Source of the DNA: MGIIa-L3 sp11892u
Lineage (GTDB): Archaea > Thermoplasmatota > Poseidoniia > Poseidoniales > Poseidoniaceae
Direction: 5' to 3'
Length of the DNA stretch: 64,000 nt
NCBI GenBank assembly: GCA_965659685.1
Contig: CBFHXB010000001.1
Location: forward strand, 1-64,000
Positions 42,665-51,702 of this stretch are shown here, one piece after another. How positions within the stretch are numbered: position 1 is the stretch's first letter; each line of letters begins with the position of its first letter. A program made the translations under genes and the position numbers. The notes under the pieces were generated by a model. That model saw nothing but the letters and a program-made list of their open reading frames with translations, was not told where the DNA came from and did not search any database.

Positions 42665-43375
42665 ATGGCCCGCAAGCGTGGGGGGTTCGGTCGGTTCATG
42701 GGCGCCCTCACGGGTACGCCCTACGAGAAGATGCTGAAGCAAATTGCCAAGTTGGAGGCGGACCACGCTGAGGACGACGCGAAGCTGGCTCGGAAACTCG
42801 GTGATTTGGTCGAAGAAGTCCTCGCAGCGTACGAGGAAGAGGAAATCGACGGCGAGGAACATGACCTGTTGATGGACGCCATCGAAGACGCGGATCCTGA
42901 GGAACGCACCTTCGAACGCCTCGAGGACGACGGCGACGAGTTCTACGATGAGGAGATGCCCGACGCCCCAGACATCAAACTTGGACGCAGGAAGAACCTC
43001 GACGAGTTGATGGCGACCACCGACGACTCCTTCGTCGGCAGTTTCGGCCGTGATGAATTCGAAGAATTCCGTGCCAAGATGACGGACGATTTCATCCAGG
43101 AGTCCGACGACGCCGTTCGAGCAGGGGACCACCAAGCCTCCGTGTTGTCCGACGCGCGTGTCTTTGCCAACGCGGAAGAAGGCGTGGACGACGTCAAGCG
43201 GCAAATCGCCCTCGAATCAGGCCTCGACAGTCCTGATGCGGAGCCCGAAGCAGAGGACGAAGACGACGGTGGCATCACCGTCGACGAAGACGGTGTGGAA
43301 TGGTACGAGGACGAGGAAGGCTCCTGGTGGTACCGAGATCCCGGTGAGCCGGATTGGGTCCTCTATGAGGAGTGA
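42665..43375 (+). CDS. Highly acidic protein with WW-like C-terminal segment
   Basis: 236 residues. The basic N-terminus (MARKRGGFGRFMGALTG) is followed by a coiled-coil-like region (MLKQIAKLEADHAEDDAKLARKLGDLVEEVL) and then Glu/Asp-rich low-complexity stretches. The C-terminal GVEWYEDEEGSWWYRDPGEPDWVLY has the Trp-Tyr-Asp spacing seen in short WW-like modules of marine archaeal proteins. No enzymatic motif was found. GTGA overlap with the next gene suggests coupling. Function unknown. Confidence 0.72.
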   Translation: MARKRGGFGRFMGALTGTPYEKMLKQIAKLEADHAEDDAKLARKLGDLVEEVLAAYEEEEIDGEEHDLLMDAIEDADPEERTFERLEDDGDEFYDEEMPDAPDIKLGRRKNLDELMATTDDSFVGSFGRDEFEEFRAKMTDDFIQESDDAVRAGDHQASVLSDARVFANAEEGVDDVKRQIALESGLDSPDAEPEAEDEDDGGITVDEDGVEWYEDEEGSWWYRDPGEPDWVLYEE

Positions 43376-44247
43376 CCTGGTTGACCACGCCTCCTCGGAC
43401 CTTTCTGACCGGCGGAAGTGGATTCGTTGGCCGAGCCGTGCTTGCACGTGCCGATCGGCCTGTTCGTGCCTTGGTTCATCGCACGCCACTCGGCAACCAC
43501 GTGGACACCGTCCACGGTGATTTGCTCGACGCCTCCCTTCCTTGGAGCACGTGGTTGGACGGCATGGAACACCTCGTTCACGTCGCCCGCCCGTCCGCGG
43601 GCAGTGCCCGGCAACGTACGCGCGTGGCCAAGCGGACTGCGGTGGCCAACGAAACGATGCTGACGGCGGCCGAGCAGCACGGAGTCACGGCGGTTGCAGT
43701 GCACGGTTCCTTGTCGTACGGGGACAGGGGTGAAGACGTGGTGACCCCCGACACGCCCGTGAACCCAATTGGGTATGCACGGTCCTATGCCATTGGAGAA
43801 GCGCCTTGGCGGGCCCGGACGGCCTCGACCTGCACCGTCGTCCGTGCACCGTGGATGTTGGCACGAGGTTCCTGGTTTTCCATGTTGTATGAAGGGGACA
43901 CCGTACCTTGTTTTGGCGACGGTTCGATGTGGATGTCGATCGCCGATGTACCCGGGTTCGCCACGTGGCTCTGGAGCCTGTTGGAGCAGGGCCCCATGGG
44001 CGTGGTTCATCCACCCCTGTTGGTCCGTTGCAGGCAACGCACCTTCGCGGAACGGGTGGCCGAAATCCGTGATGTTCCCGTTGAACCATGGTCGGCCTCT
44101 CGCACACGGCGAGCCTACGGGCGGCAAACGGCAGCCTCCATTTTCGCCAGCCTTCGTCTGGACGACGGGCAGGGGTCTGCGAGCGAAAGCCGGGAAGGGC
44201 ATGGCCGGCTTGGGGCCGCGCTTCAGTCCATTCTCGGTCGTTCGTAG
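43372..44247 (+). CDS. NAD-dependent epimerase/dehydratase-like protein
   Basis: 291 residues, extended-SDR type. The N-terminal nucleotide loop TFLTGGSGFVGRAVL is clear. GDLLDASLPWSTWLDGMEHLVHVA and a SLSYG followed by YARSY(x3) segment sit where the Ser and Tyr-x3-Lys catalytic residues normally occur, but the lysine is not obvious, so it may be non-catalytic or act as a chaperone-type SDR. The start is a GTG overlapping the previous stop. The 3' end overlaps the convergent methyltransferase gene by 25 bases. Confidence 0.75.
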   Translation: MTWLTTPPRTFLTGGSGFVGRAVLARADRPVRALVHRTPLGNHVDTVHGDLLDASLPWSTWLDGMEHLVHVARPSAGSARQRTRVAKRTAVANETMLTAAEQHGVTAVAVHGSLSYGDRGEDVVTPDTPVNPIGYARSYAIGEAPWRARTASTCTVVRAPWMLARGSWFSMLYEGDTVPCFGDGSMWMSIADVPGFATWLWSLLEQGPMGVVHPPLLVRCRQRTFAERVAEIRDVPVEPWSASRTRRAYGRQTAASIFASLRLDDGQGSASESREGHGRLGAALQSILGRS

Positions 44248-45035
44248 ACGTAGAGGCTGTACTCGCCCAGGTTCCAAAACGGCGTGAAACGAAGCATACG
44301 ATCGACCCCGTGCAGCACCCTGTTTCGCAAGGATCCCTCCGGGGCCCAGTGGTGCCGGTACCATGCAGGATGGGTGATGCAGAAGCCTTGCCGCCGACGC
44401 CGCTTGAGGTGAGGCGAGAAGGCCTTGCGAACGCTCCTCGAAGAGTGGCAGACCGAGGGAAGGTGCCGTGTGGGGCTGTATCCTCCCCACACGGGGCGAA
44501 GACGCGCCACGGCCCGTCGAGGCCGCAGCAAGGCCAGGTTCCAAAGCACGTCGAAGAGGTACCAGCGGTTCACGAAGGTGAGCACAGCACGGCCTCCGGG
44601 TTCCAACACATCGGCGATGGCCTTCGCCGCAACGTCGAGATTCGCGGTGGTGTTGAGGGCCCCAAAGAACACGAACACGGTGTCCACACGCTCTTCGGCC
44701 ATCAGCACCTTTGCGTCCTCGGCCGAACCGAGCATCGGGCGCAACATGCTGTCCTGGCGCGCTTCCGCTTTTTCCGAGACGATCCGATGGAAGGAAGGGG
44801 TCACGTCGAGGCCGTGAACCACCTCGACGCCAGCTTGGTCAGCAAACCACACCATGTCCAGACCTGGTCCATACCCCAGTTCGAGCATGGAGCGTGGGGC
44901 GTAGGTCATCGTGAGGTCACGGAAGGCTTGGCGCAGTTGTTCAAGCACGTGGTTTTGACCTGCGCGCGATTCGAAGTCCTCGGCTTCGGCGTCGTAGTAG
45001 GCGGCCACTTCCTCATGGTAGGCTTCCCCGCTCAT
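44223..45035 (-). CDS. SAM-dependent class I methyltransferase
   Basis: 270 residues. Motif I SMLELGYGPGLDMVWFA (about 49-65) and a VVHGLDVTP acidic post-II strand define the SAM site; VLEPGGRAVLTFVNRWYLFDVLW is motif IV/post-motif. The C-terminal half is basic and aromatic (HLKRRRRQGFCITHPAWYRHHW) and may bind a lipid or glycan. The ATG overlaps the TGA of the nucleotidyltransferase gene (ATGA). With the membrane glycosyltransferase upstream, it may form a three-gene glycan or lipid-modification operon. Confidence 0.82.
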   Translation of the reverse strand: MSGEAYHEEVAAYYDAEAEDFESRAGQNHVLEQLRQAFRDLTMTYAPRSMLELGYGPGLDMVWFADQAGVEVVHGLDVTPSFHRIVSEKAEARQDSMLRPMLGSAEDAKVLMAEERVDTVFVFFGALNTTANLDVAAKAIADVLEPGGRAVLTFVNRWYLFDVLWNLALLRPRRAVARLRPVWGGYSPTRHLPSVCHSSRSVRKAFSPHLKRRRRQGFCITHPAWYRHHWAPEGSLRNRVLHGVDRMLRFTPFWNLGEYSLYVYERPRMD

Positions 45036-45871
45036 GTGCGGACCTCCGAGAGGATGTGAGCCATGGTCCCTTCAATGCGGCTCCTGTGGGCGTTTTCGTG
45101 ACCGATGCAGCGATCTTTGCTGTAGGTCGCTTCATGCGAAGTCGAGACCGATTGGAGTTCTCGGATACGCCGTCCTGCCTCCCAACGTTCTGCCCAACGT
45201 CCCGTCACCGGGGCGCGCATCACGGACCACCACCAAGGCATGCCCCCGCTTGGAGAAGGGAGATTCAGTCGGTCTCGCATCGACGCGTTGGGCAATTCTT
45301 CTTCGAACCATGGGTTCGCATCGAGGAGCTCGATGAGGACGTCATCGCCCTTCAGCGGCCGCATCATCGCCATCTCACGGGCGGCATAGGTGGAGCGACG
45401 AAGATCCAACATGCTCCGGTCCAACACCATGTTGGGGCAAATGCGGTGACCACCGTCCACGTTGTGTTGCAGGTGGATGGCCAGCGCCCGTACGCGCCAC
45501 ACGTGGCCCGGTCGAGCCAGGATGAGAAGGTCAACGTCGCCGTCTTCGTCGTTCACGCCTGCCGCCACAGACCCTGTGATGGCCATCGCTTCGACGGTCG
45601 GCGAGGCGGCCAATTGCGAGAGCACAGGGCCCACCTCTTCGAGGTGCGCGTGAGCAAATTGGCGCCGTGCTGTGTCGATGTCCACGTCAAAATCGAACGT
45701 TGTGAGGTGCCAACGCCCCCCGGTTTGGACCGCCGTTGCGGCCGTTTCGAGGGCTGCTTTGACGTCTTCCAGCGTCGCCCTCGCAGCAAGGTGTTGGTGC
45801 ACCTCTTCCTCGGTCAGGCCGTGGTTGAACACCGCGGACCAAGCCAACACCTCCTCGATGGCCTCAAGCAT
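45032..45871 (-). CDS. Nucleotidyltransferase-superfamily (pol-beta fold) protein
   Basis: 279 residues. The motif AITGSVAAGVNDEDGDVDLLIL (G100-S101 ... D112-x-D114) is the hGS...DxD metal site of the pol-beta nucleotidyltransferases. An N-terminal helical region of about 50 residues resembles a winged helix (LTEEEVHQHLAARATLEDVKAALE). The C-terminus is basic and aromatic. The gene overlaps the methyltransferase (ATGA) and the upstream glycosyltransferase (8 bases), so all three are translationally coupled. It could activate a sugar or modify RNA or protein; the substrate is unknown. Confidence 0.78.
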   Translation of the reverse strand: MLEAIEEVLAWSAVFNHGLTEEEVHQHLAARATLEDVKAALETAATAVQTGGRWHLTTFDFDVDIDTARRQFAHAHLEEVGPVLSQLAASPTVEAMAITGSVAAGVNDEDGDVDLLILARPGHVWRVRALAIHLQHNVDGGHRICPNMVLDRSMLDLRRSTYAAREMAMMRPLKGDDVLIELLDANPWFEEELPNASMRDRLNLPSPSGGMPWWWSVMRAPVTGRWAERWEAGRRIRELQSVSTSHEATYSKDRCIGHENAHRSRIEGTMAHILSEVRT

Positions 45872-47735
45872 CGGACCACCTCACGCGGAGCAGGTATGTT
45901 GTTCCTTCCGGGACGGTGATTTCATTCGGGCATGATGCCGAACAGACGCGGCTTGCCGTTCCGTCCAAGCCGAGCATGAAATCCACCACGCCGCTTGCAT
46001 CGGCCTCCTGCTCTCCTGCATCGAAGACTTCAGCCCACGTCCAACCGTCCGGTGCTTCGACGGTTGCACCACCGTCCACCAGCACCGCGTCACCGGAATG
46101 CACGCGTGCATCGGTCAGGTTCAGGGCATCGGCCGCATCGTGCCATGCCAGCCGCTGTGCATCCACCGTCCAGAGGATGTGATGGTCCTCGCCTTGCGTG
46201 ACGTGCGTCAAGGGCGACATCGGTGCGCCGAGAAGCCGCATAGGTTCGTCCTCCCACGCAAAGCGTGTCGCGATGCCTCCCGTGACCACGTGGGTGGCGT
46301 CCACCACCACGATGGAATCGTGGATGGGGTCGTCGGAAGGTCCGAAACGGTAGGTCTCCGCCCCATACCGCAATCCGAGGCTGATGTCGTACCCTGCCAG
46401 CACCACCGCATCTTCTGGAATGAACGGTCCCAACGCCGTGTAGTGGTCAAACAGGTTCCAGCGCCATTCCATCTTCCGCGCCGTGGCGTCGCGCTCGTCC
46501 AGCGTTTCTCCAAGGACGGTATTCAGGTGGATGCCGCTGCACACCATCAGCAGGCTGAGCACCACCGGTCGCCAAGCGGCGTGCTCCAACACACGGTGCG
46601 CCGGCGGTGCATGCACGAGACCTGCGAGGCCAAAGCAGACCAAGCCTGCAAGCCAAGGAAGGTGATAGCGGGGCCAGCCGAAATCCAGCACGAAGGCGAA
46701 GAGGATCAGGCCAGGGAGAAGGAGGCCGCCCACGGTCAGGGCGCGTGGCGCGGCGTCACCCATCACCCAGAGGACAAGCCCTGTCGCGCAGAGGAGGTGC
46801 ATCACGAGGCCCATCTCAAACAGCATCTCCGTGAACGCTTGACCCGGTCCATAGGTGCCCACCTCACCCGTGAGGCTGGCCACTGTACCGGTGAACTGCG
46901 GGTCGATGCTCGCTGCAAATTGCCCGTGGTCGACCCAATCGCTGAGGAAGAACGGGGCGACCACGACCGTCCATCCGAGAACGACCCATGCTCCACGGGC
47001 CAAGGACTTGGTGCGCCAACCCAGCACCACGGCAAGGGCTGGACCGAGGTAGAGGTAGGGGAATTTTGCCAGACCAACGGTGGCAAGGACGGCGCCGTGC
47101 AACCCTCCAACGCCTTGCTTTGGCGGAGCGTGAAGGACCCGCATGCCAATCCGGAGGGCGAACATCAACCCTCCAGTTGCCAAGGCTTCGAGGTAGACGG
47201 TGCGCCCCTGCTGCATCATGGCGGGGAAGGTCAGCACGATCAGCGGAGCGAGCAGCGACCAACGACCAGCACCTGCTTCCTCAGACAAGCGTTGAACCTG
47301 CCAACCGCAGGCCACCAAGACGAGCAATGGGACCGCGTGGACGTGGGTCGATGCGCCTGTCATCGCGAATTCGGCGGCCGCCAAACCAGAGATGACCTTT
47401 GGGCGGAAGGAAAAGTCCTGATCCATGTGGAAGGGTTCCCACTCCCAGCGGCCGAGGTACCTGTTCGCGGTTTGCAGGTGGTCGGATTGGTCCCAGAGCA
47501 TCGGGCCGGTCCACGATGGGTCGACGTAGGAGGTGACCACAATCACGGCCGGGACCCACGCCCATCGAAGGTCACGTGGGGTCCACTGTCCCGCGTGCAA
47601 AAGGCGGGCGAAGAGCACGACGGGAAGGCCAAGCGCCATCACGATGGCCGGCCACACAGGCAGGCTCAATTCACCGACGAGGGCGATCATGCACCCAAGA
47701 CCCAACAACATGGGAAGCAACCATGAGGCCATCAT
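45864..47735 (-). CDS. Polytopic membrane glycosyltransferase (PMT/ArnT-like, GT-C)
   Basis: 623 residues from ATG 47735. About twelve hydrophobic helices occupy residues 1-460. The first exported loop carries LWDQSDHLQTANRYLGRWEWEP, a GT-C-like acidic pair region, and further loops hold FRPKVISGLAAAEFAM and FPYLYLGPALAVVLGW. The C-terminal 160 residues are a soluble beta-rich exported domain (YDISLGLRYGAETYRFGPSDD...). The layout matches dolichyl-phosphate-sugar-dependent mannosyl- or arabinosyltransferase-like enzymes of archaea. The exact activity is uncertain. Overlap with the next gene suggests an operon. Confidence 0.72.
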   Translation of the reverse strand: MMASWLLPMLLGLGCMIALVGELSLPVWPAIVMALGLPVVLFARLLHAGQWTPRDLRWAWVPAVIVVTSYVDPSWTGPMLWDQSDHLQTANRYLGRWEWEPFHMDQDFSFRPKVISGLAAAEFAMTGASTHVHAVPLLVLVACGWQVQRLSEEAGAGRWSLLAPLIVLTFPAMMQQGRTVYLEALATGGLMFALRIGMRVLHAPPKQGVGGLHGAVLATVGLAKFPYLYLGPALAVVLGWRTKSLARGAWVVLGWTVVVAPFFLSDWVDHGQFAASIDPQFTGTVASLTGEVGTYGPGQAFTEMLFEMGLVMHLLCATGLVLWVMGDAAPRALTVGGLLLPGLILFAFVLDFGWPRYHLPWLAGLVCFGLAGLVHAPPAHRVLEHAAWRPVVLSLLMVCSGIHLNTVLGETLDERDATARKMEWRWNLFDHYTALGPFIPEDAVVLAGYDISLGLRYGAETYRFGPSDDPIHDSIVVVDATHVVTGGIATRFAWEDEPMRLLGAPMSPLTHVTQGEDHHILWTVDAQRLAWHDAADALNLTDARVHSGDAVLVDGGATVEAPDGWTWAEVFDAGEQEADASGVVDFMLGLDGTASRVCSASCPNEITVPEGTTYLLRVRWSDA

Positions 47736-47839
47736 GGTCCCCGCTTCGACGGCCACCTCCGCCCCCCAAACGGGTGCGTCCTTCCGTTCGTGAGGATGCA
47801 CGGAGATACCTCGCGGTATCCGCTTTTGTTCTGTTGGCC

Positions 47840-48190
47840 TTAGGACCAGACGCTCAGGGTGGCCACGCGGGGTTTGACGATGCCGTGGTCTGCTCCGCGT
47901 GCCACCATGGCATCGTTGCACGAGGGTTCACTGGACATCGCCACAATGGTTCCTGGACGGGTCATGCTACCGTTGTCCACCGCGTTCAGCAAAGCGTCGA
48001 GCACCTCAAGTCCGGTCATCGGGGGCATGAAATGGTCCAGGAGGAGCACGTCGGGTCGAACGCTGTCGATGTGCTGAAGCGCGTTTTCGCTGGTCCACCG
48101 CTGTTCAAACAGAAGGCCATCCATGCTCACGGCGCCTGAAATCAGCAATGCTTCGATGTCGACGTGGTCTTCGAACGCAAGCACGCGCAT
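47840..48190 (-). CDS. Single-domain response-regulator receiver protein
   Basis: 116 residues from ATG 48190. MRVLAFEDHVDIEALLIS (acidic pocket), DVLLLDHFMPPMTGLEVLDALL (phosphoacceptor Asp), TIVAMSSEPSCNDAMVARGADHGIVKP (Ser and Lys switch residues) form a CheY-like receiver. There is no output domain. No histidine kinase is nearby. It starts three bases after the peptidase stop, on the same strand, so the two are probably cotranscribed. Confidence 0.8.
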   Translation of the reverse strand: MRVLAFEDHVDIEALLISGAVSMDGLLFEQRWTSENALQHIDSVRPDVLLLDHFMPPMTGLEVLDALLNAVDNGSMTRPGTIVAMSSEPSCNDAMVARGADHGIVKPRVATLSVWS

Positions 48191-48192
48191 GC

Positions 48193-50082
48193 TCAGACCC
48201 CAGGAATCTCCTGTTGTTCCCACCATGGCGGTGCATCGAACCAACGTGCATCGTCGTCAGCACGTTCGATCAGCGGCAGGCTCAGCACCGAATCGGCGTT
48301 GTCCGCAATGCGAAGTCCAATCGCTGCACATGGGCTTGGAAGGTAGTCCATGCCGTCTTCGGTCAACTCCACGCGGAGGGTGCTTCCTGCCGGTACAACG
48401 GTGTCGAGCGGGTTGAATTCCATGAGCATGAGGTAGGTGGTCAGGGGTGCCGTGGTCTTTGCGTCCATGCCTCCGTCGCGGTATCGGATGTCCATGGTGG
48501 CATGGCCCAAGCGGAGGTCGTCAGCAAACATGGTGGCAAACACCTGACCGCCTTGGCAGGTCCTTGTGGTGGCCGTCAGGTGCAAGGTCGGCATCCCTGA
48601 AATGTGGACGGTGTCGTTGAGCATGCCGAAATCGACGGTCACGGACTGCGTGGCGGTCACCAGACGTCCGTTGACGGCCGCTTCATCGAAGCCCTTCGAC
48701 CACCAGGTGAGGTCCTCTGGTGGCCACGTGTCTTCCACGTGCCAACGGCCGTCTTGGGTCTGAATTTGGACGTGGGGTTCCGGTTCCTCACCTTGGCCCT
48801 TCAGGAACCATTCGAACCATGCATAGAGTTCGACGGCCCAGTCCATTCGGCTGGTGTTGGGGTAGGCTTCAGCGCCGTAACCGCTGCCGAGCTCACCGTG
48901 CCGATCTGGCTGGTCGGGGTAGTTGTGCGCCCACTGTCCGGCGATGGCTCGGGTGTGGATGCCTGCGTCCTTGAGCAGTTGGTACGTCGGGAAGGCGTGG
49001 TAGGGGTCGACGTTCCAATCTTGGAGCCCCCACACGAGGTAGACGCTGCCGTTGTAGTTCTCCAGAACGTCGGGAAGGTGGCGCCGCTCGTCCCAGTAAT
49101 CGTTCCAACTGGCGCCACCAAAGTCGGCGCCGGCCCACGTGGTGAAGGGGTTGAGTGGACCGATGGCGTCGTCCTGACACATCCGCATGTCGTCGGTGGT
49201 GGCGTCCGCCGTGGCGCCTTCGTAGAGGGCGTCGTAGAGCATCGCTCTGCTTTCCGAGGAGCCGTTCCGGTAGAACATCTCCTGGACGCCGATGGAGCCG
49301 GAGATCGGCACGATGGTCTTCAGGTGCTCCGAGGGGTTTTGCGCCGCTTCCCAGTTGGTGGTGCCGGCGTAGGATTTGCCCATCAGGCCCACGTTTCCGT
49401 TGGACCAGTTTTGCTCGCCAAGCCACTGAACGACGGCTTGGATGCCAATTTGTTCTCCGAGTCCCTTGACGTCTTGGCAATGGGTGGATTGCCCGGTGCC
49501 AAACGTGGAGGCCTGAGCGAGCGCGTAGCCGTGGGGGACGAAGGTGTCGTAGACCCACTTTCCAACGCCGCCATCGGGGACGGTGTTGGGCGCACTGTCG
49601 TCGCCAGCAATGCCTTCCCCACCAAAGTCGTAGTAGGGATGAATGGTCATGATGACGGGGACCTTGGTGCCTTCAGGGACGTCGGGAAGCCACAACGCCA
49701 CGTGCATCAAATCGTCTCCGGGTGTTCCGAGATCGTCCTCGCTCGCCGGGAGGTCCACTTCGACGAAGTGCTCGGTGTAGGGCAACACTTCGTAGGAGCC
49801 GTTGACTGGAAGTTGGGCTCGGAGGGTGTCCATGGGCAAGTCCATGTCGGCCCGTTCGTTGAGCGGCGTGGCCCACCAAGGCGTTTCATCCTCCGCTCGC
49901 ACCTCGTTGTAGGTCTGCACCGTGGTGGACACCAGCAAGCCGAACACGAAGAGGGCAAACACCGCGCCAACGCCGATGCCGAGTTGCATGCGGCGGCGGG
50001 ATTGACTCAGGCCTTCCTTGTATTCGGACGGAATCGGAACCATCTCGGGAAGAAGCTCGGCCTCGAGCACTTCCTCCGACAT
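48193..50082 (-). CDS. Membrane-anchored X-Pro dipeptidyl-peptidase (S15)/CocE-like hydrolase
   Basis: 629 residues from ATG 50082. An N-terminal helix at about 33-55 (MQLGIGVGAVFALFVFGLLVSTTV) anchors an exported hydrolase. The catalytic Ser lies in GLMGKSYAGTTNW, the Asp in LVWGLQDWNVDP and the His in AGQWAHNYPD; the C-terminal part is the jelly-roll domain of the S15/CocE family (VDFGMLNDTVHISGMPTLHLTAT). It probably trims proline-containing peptides at the cell surface, a role that suits a protein-degrading marine heterotroph. The acidic N-tail faces the cytosol. Confidence 0.9.
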   Translation of the reverse strand: MSEEVLEAELLPEMVPIPSEYKEGLSQSRRRMQLGIGVGAVFALFVFGLLVSTTVQTYNEVRAEDETPWWATPLNERADMDLPMDTLRAQLPVNGSYEVLPYTEHFVEVDLPASEDDLGTPGDDLMHVALWLPDVPEGTKVPVIMTIHPYYDFGGEGIAGDDSAPNTVPDGGVGKWVYDTFVPHGYALAQASTFGTGQSTHCQDVKGLGEQIGIQAVVQWLGEQNWSNGNVGLMGKSYAGTTNWEAAQNPSEHLKTIVPISGSIGVQEMFYRNGSSESRAMLYDALYEGATADATTDDMRMCQDDAIGPLNPFTTWAGADFGGASWNDYWDERRHLPDVLENYNGSVYLVWGLQDWNVDPYHAFPTYQLLKDAGIHTRAIAGQWAHNYPDQPDRHGELGSGYGAEAYPNTSRMDWAVELYAWFEWFLKGQGEEPEPHVQIQTQDGRWHVEDTWPPEDLTWWSKGFDEAAVNGRLVTATQSVTVDFGMLNDTVHISGMPTLHLTATTRTCQGGQVFATMFADDLRLGHATMDIRYRDGGMDAKTTAPLTTYLMLMEFNPLDTVVPAGSTLRVELTEDGMDYLPSPCAAIGLRIADNADSVLSLPLIERADDDARWFDAPPWWEQQEIPGV

Positions 50083-50185
50083 GGAACATGGACTTGACGT
50101 GCCCCTCATCAGCCTGACGCTCAGCGCTGCTGTCTTGCATCAGCACCAAAAGGAAGCCCTCTCGGGGCCTTCGTCAACCTGCTCG

Positions 50186-50578
50186 TCACGCAGCGTCCCT
50201 TGCGCGGCGGGCGTGGATGAAGGACTGCACGCATGCGAACGTGTAGGTGGAACCGATCACAAGCATCAGGAGTTGCGCGATGGTCGAACCGTCAACTTCG
50301 CCTTGGACAAGGCCGGAGATGCCCATCAATCCACCGAGCGCACAGATCAGGCCGAAGGTCACGGCGATGTGCATCAGCAATTTTCTCTGCTCGGGTATCC
50401 TTCCTGCCATCACGCCGAGCAGGAGAAGGGGCAAGCCGACGAAGCCTGGGATGAGGGCGGTGAGGCTTTCCATGCCGGTGCCGAGGTAGAAGCCAACGCC
50501 CTCGAGGACGAGAGCGCCGCCGACGAGTTGGGTGAGTTGCGGGATTTCGAAGCCGAGGAAGGTGTAGGGTTGCTCCAT
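50186..50578 (-). CDS. Small four-helix membrane protein, unknown
   Basis: 130 residues with four hydrophobic segments (about 13-30, 40-58, 68-90, 100-118) and a short basic C-terminus (IHARRARDAA). Gly-rich helices such as GVGFYLGTGMESLTALIPGFVGLPLLLLGVM are seen. No family was recognised. ATG 50578 lies about 80 bases from the divergent cyclophilin start. Confidence 0.65.
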   Translation of the reverse strand: MEQPYTFLGFEIPQLTQLVGGALVLEGVGFYLGTGMESLTALIPGFVGLPLLLLGVMAGRIPEQRKLLMHIAVTFGLICALGGLMGISGLVQGEVDGSTIAQLLMLVIGSTYTFACVQSFIHARRARDAA

Positions 50579-50658
50579 GACCGTGGGTGGGCCGCGGGGG
50601 TATTTCATCACCGCGCTGGAGCGCGTCCGGGCGGGTGCTTCATGTGGAGGTGCGCGGT

Positions 50659-51702
50659 GTGCCTCACGTGGGCCACGCACGACGGACCAAGGCGGCGCTC
50701 CTCGTCGCGGTGTTGCTCGGACTGCTGTTGACGCCGGGGAGCCTCGAGGCTCAGGAAGATTGGCGGTCAAATGAACTGGACCCTTCGGCCTGGGACGATG
50801 GACCGGAACTCGAAGGTTCGCCGATGGACGCCTCGTACGCCAACAACCCCGTGTTCGTCATCGATGTGGATTACCAACCCGGCCATTTCCAAAGCAACGA
50901 ACAAGGGCAAATCATCGTCGAGATGTTTCCCATGTGGGCGCCGATCACCGTTGAAAACATGATTCAGCACATCGAAGAGGACCTCTATGATGGGATCTTC
51001 TTTCATCGGGTCATCGACGATTTCGTGACGCAGGCCGGCGATCCGACCTGCACCACCGTCGGCGCCTATCCTGCGACCTTCATGTCCTGCGGCAGCGGGG
51101 GGACTGGGGAAACGATCCCCCTCGAACACGACGCCAACCTCAGCCACGTGGACGGTGCCATTGGGATGGCACGTGGACAAGATCCAGATTCTGCGGATTC
51201 GCAGTGGTACATCGCAGAGACCGAGGCCCATGGCCTCGATCCGGAGAACCGGGACGACGAGGGATACGCCACCTTTGGCGTGGTGCGCCATGGCATGACA
51301 CACGTCCGCGCCATCGCCGAGGTGCCCACCAGCGACGAACCCACCGGAACGGCCATCCAGAACCCCTTTGCCTCGGCTGGCCGACCGATGTATGAGGTCC
51401 ACATCAGCAGCATTCGGATGCTCGGCGTCATCGCCGAGGAGCACGCCACAGGACAACTTGAGGAAACGGTGGGTCAGGGGAGCAGCTCCGGGCTGGCTTC
51501 CTTGACTTTCTGGAACGTGTCCATCGTCATCGGAATCATCGTCTTCTTGGGTGGAGGCTATTGGAGCGGAAGCATCTGGAGCCTTTTCGCCCCTTCCACG
51601 GGCAAGCCCGGTTCGCTGACCAATGGGAAGCACGTCTCCATTCCAGCCGTTTTGCTCCCCCCGCTTGAGGGCGAGGAGGGACAAGGCCCTGGTGCCTCAT
51701 GA
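50659..51702 (+). CDS. Secreted, membrane-anchored cyclophilin-type peptidyl-prolyl isomerase
   Basis: 347 residues if GTG 50659 is used (GGAGG eight bases upstream); other GTG starts nearby are possible. A signal segment (AALLVAVLLGLLLTPGSLEA) precedes a cyclophilin domain: IVEMFPMWAPITVENMIQHI, YDGIFFHRVIDDFVTQAGD, GAIGMARGQDPDSADSQWYI and YATFGVVRHGM. These keep the catalytic Arg (FHRV) and Gln/Phe-region residues typical of bacterial and archaeal cyclophilins. A C-terminal membrane helix (VSIVIGIIVFLGGGYWSGS) anchors it outside the cell. It probably assists folding of exported proteins. Confidence 0.87.
   Translation: MPHVGHARRTKAALLVAVLLGLLLTPGSLEAQEDWRSNELDPSAWDDGPELEGSPMDASYANNPVFVIDVDYQPGHFQSNEQGQIIVEMFPMWAPITVENMIQHIEEDLYDGIFFHRVIDDFVTQAGDPTCTTVGAYPATFMSCGSGGTGETIPLEHDANLSHVDGAIGMARGQDPDSADSQWYIAETEAHGLDPENRDDEGYATFGVVRHGMTHVRAIAEVPTSDEPTGTAIQNPFASAGRPMYEVHISSIRMLGVIAEEHATGQLEETVGQGSSSGLASLTFWNVSIVIGIIVFLGGGYWSGSIWSLFAPSTGKPGSLTNGKHVSIPAVLLPPLEGEEGQGPGAS

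Noticed and set aside
46098..47726. A 542-codon plus-strand open frame opposite the membrane glycosyltransferase
   Set aside because: The translation is rich in His/Gln/Gly without domains, whereas the minus strand has coherent membrane helices and operon overlaps.
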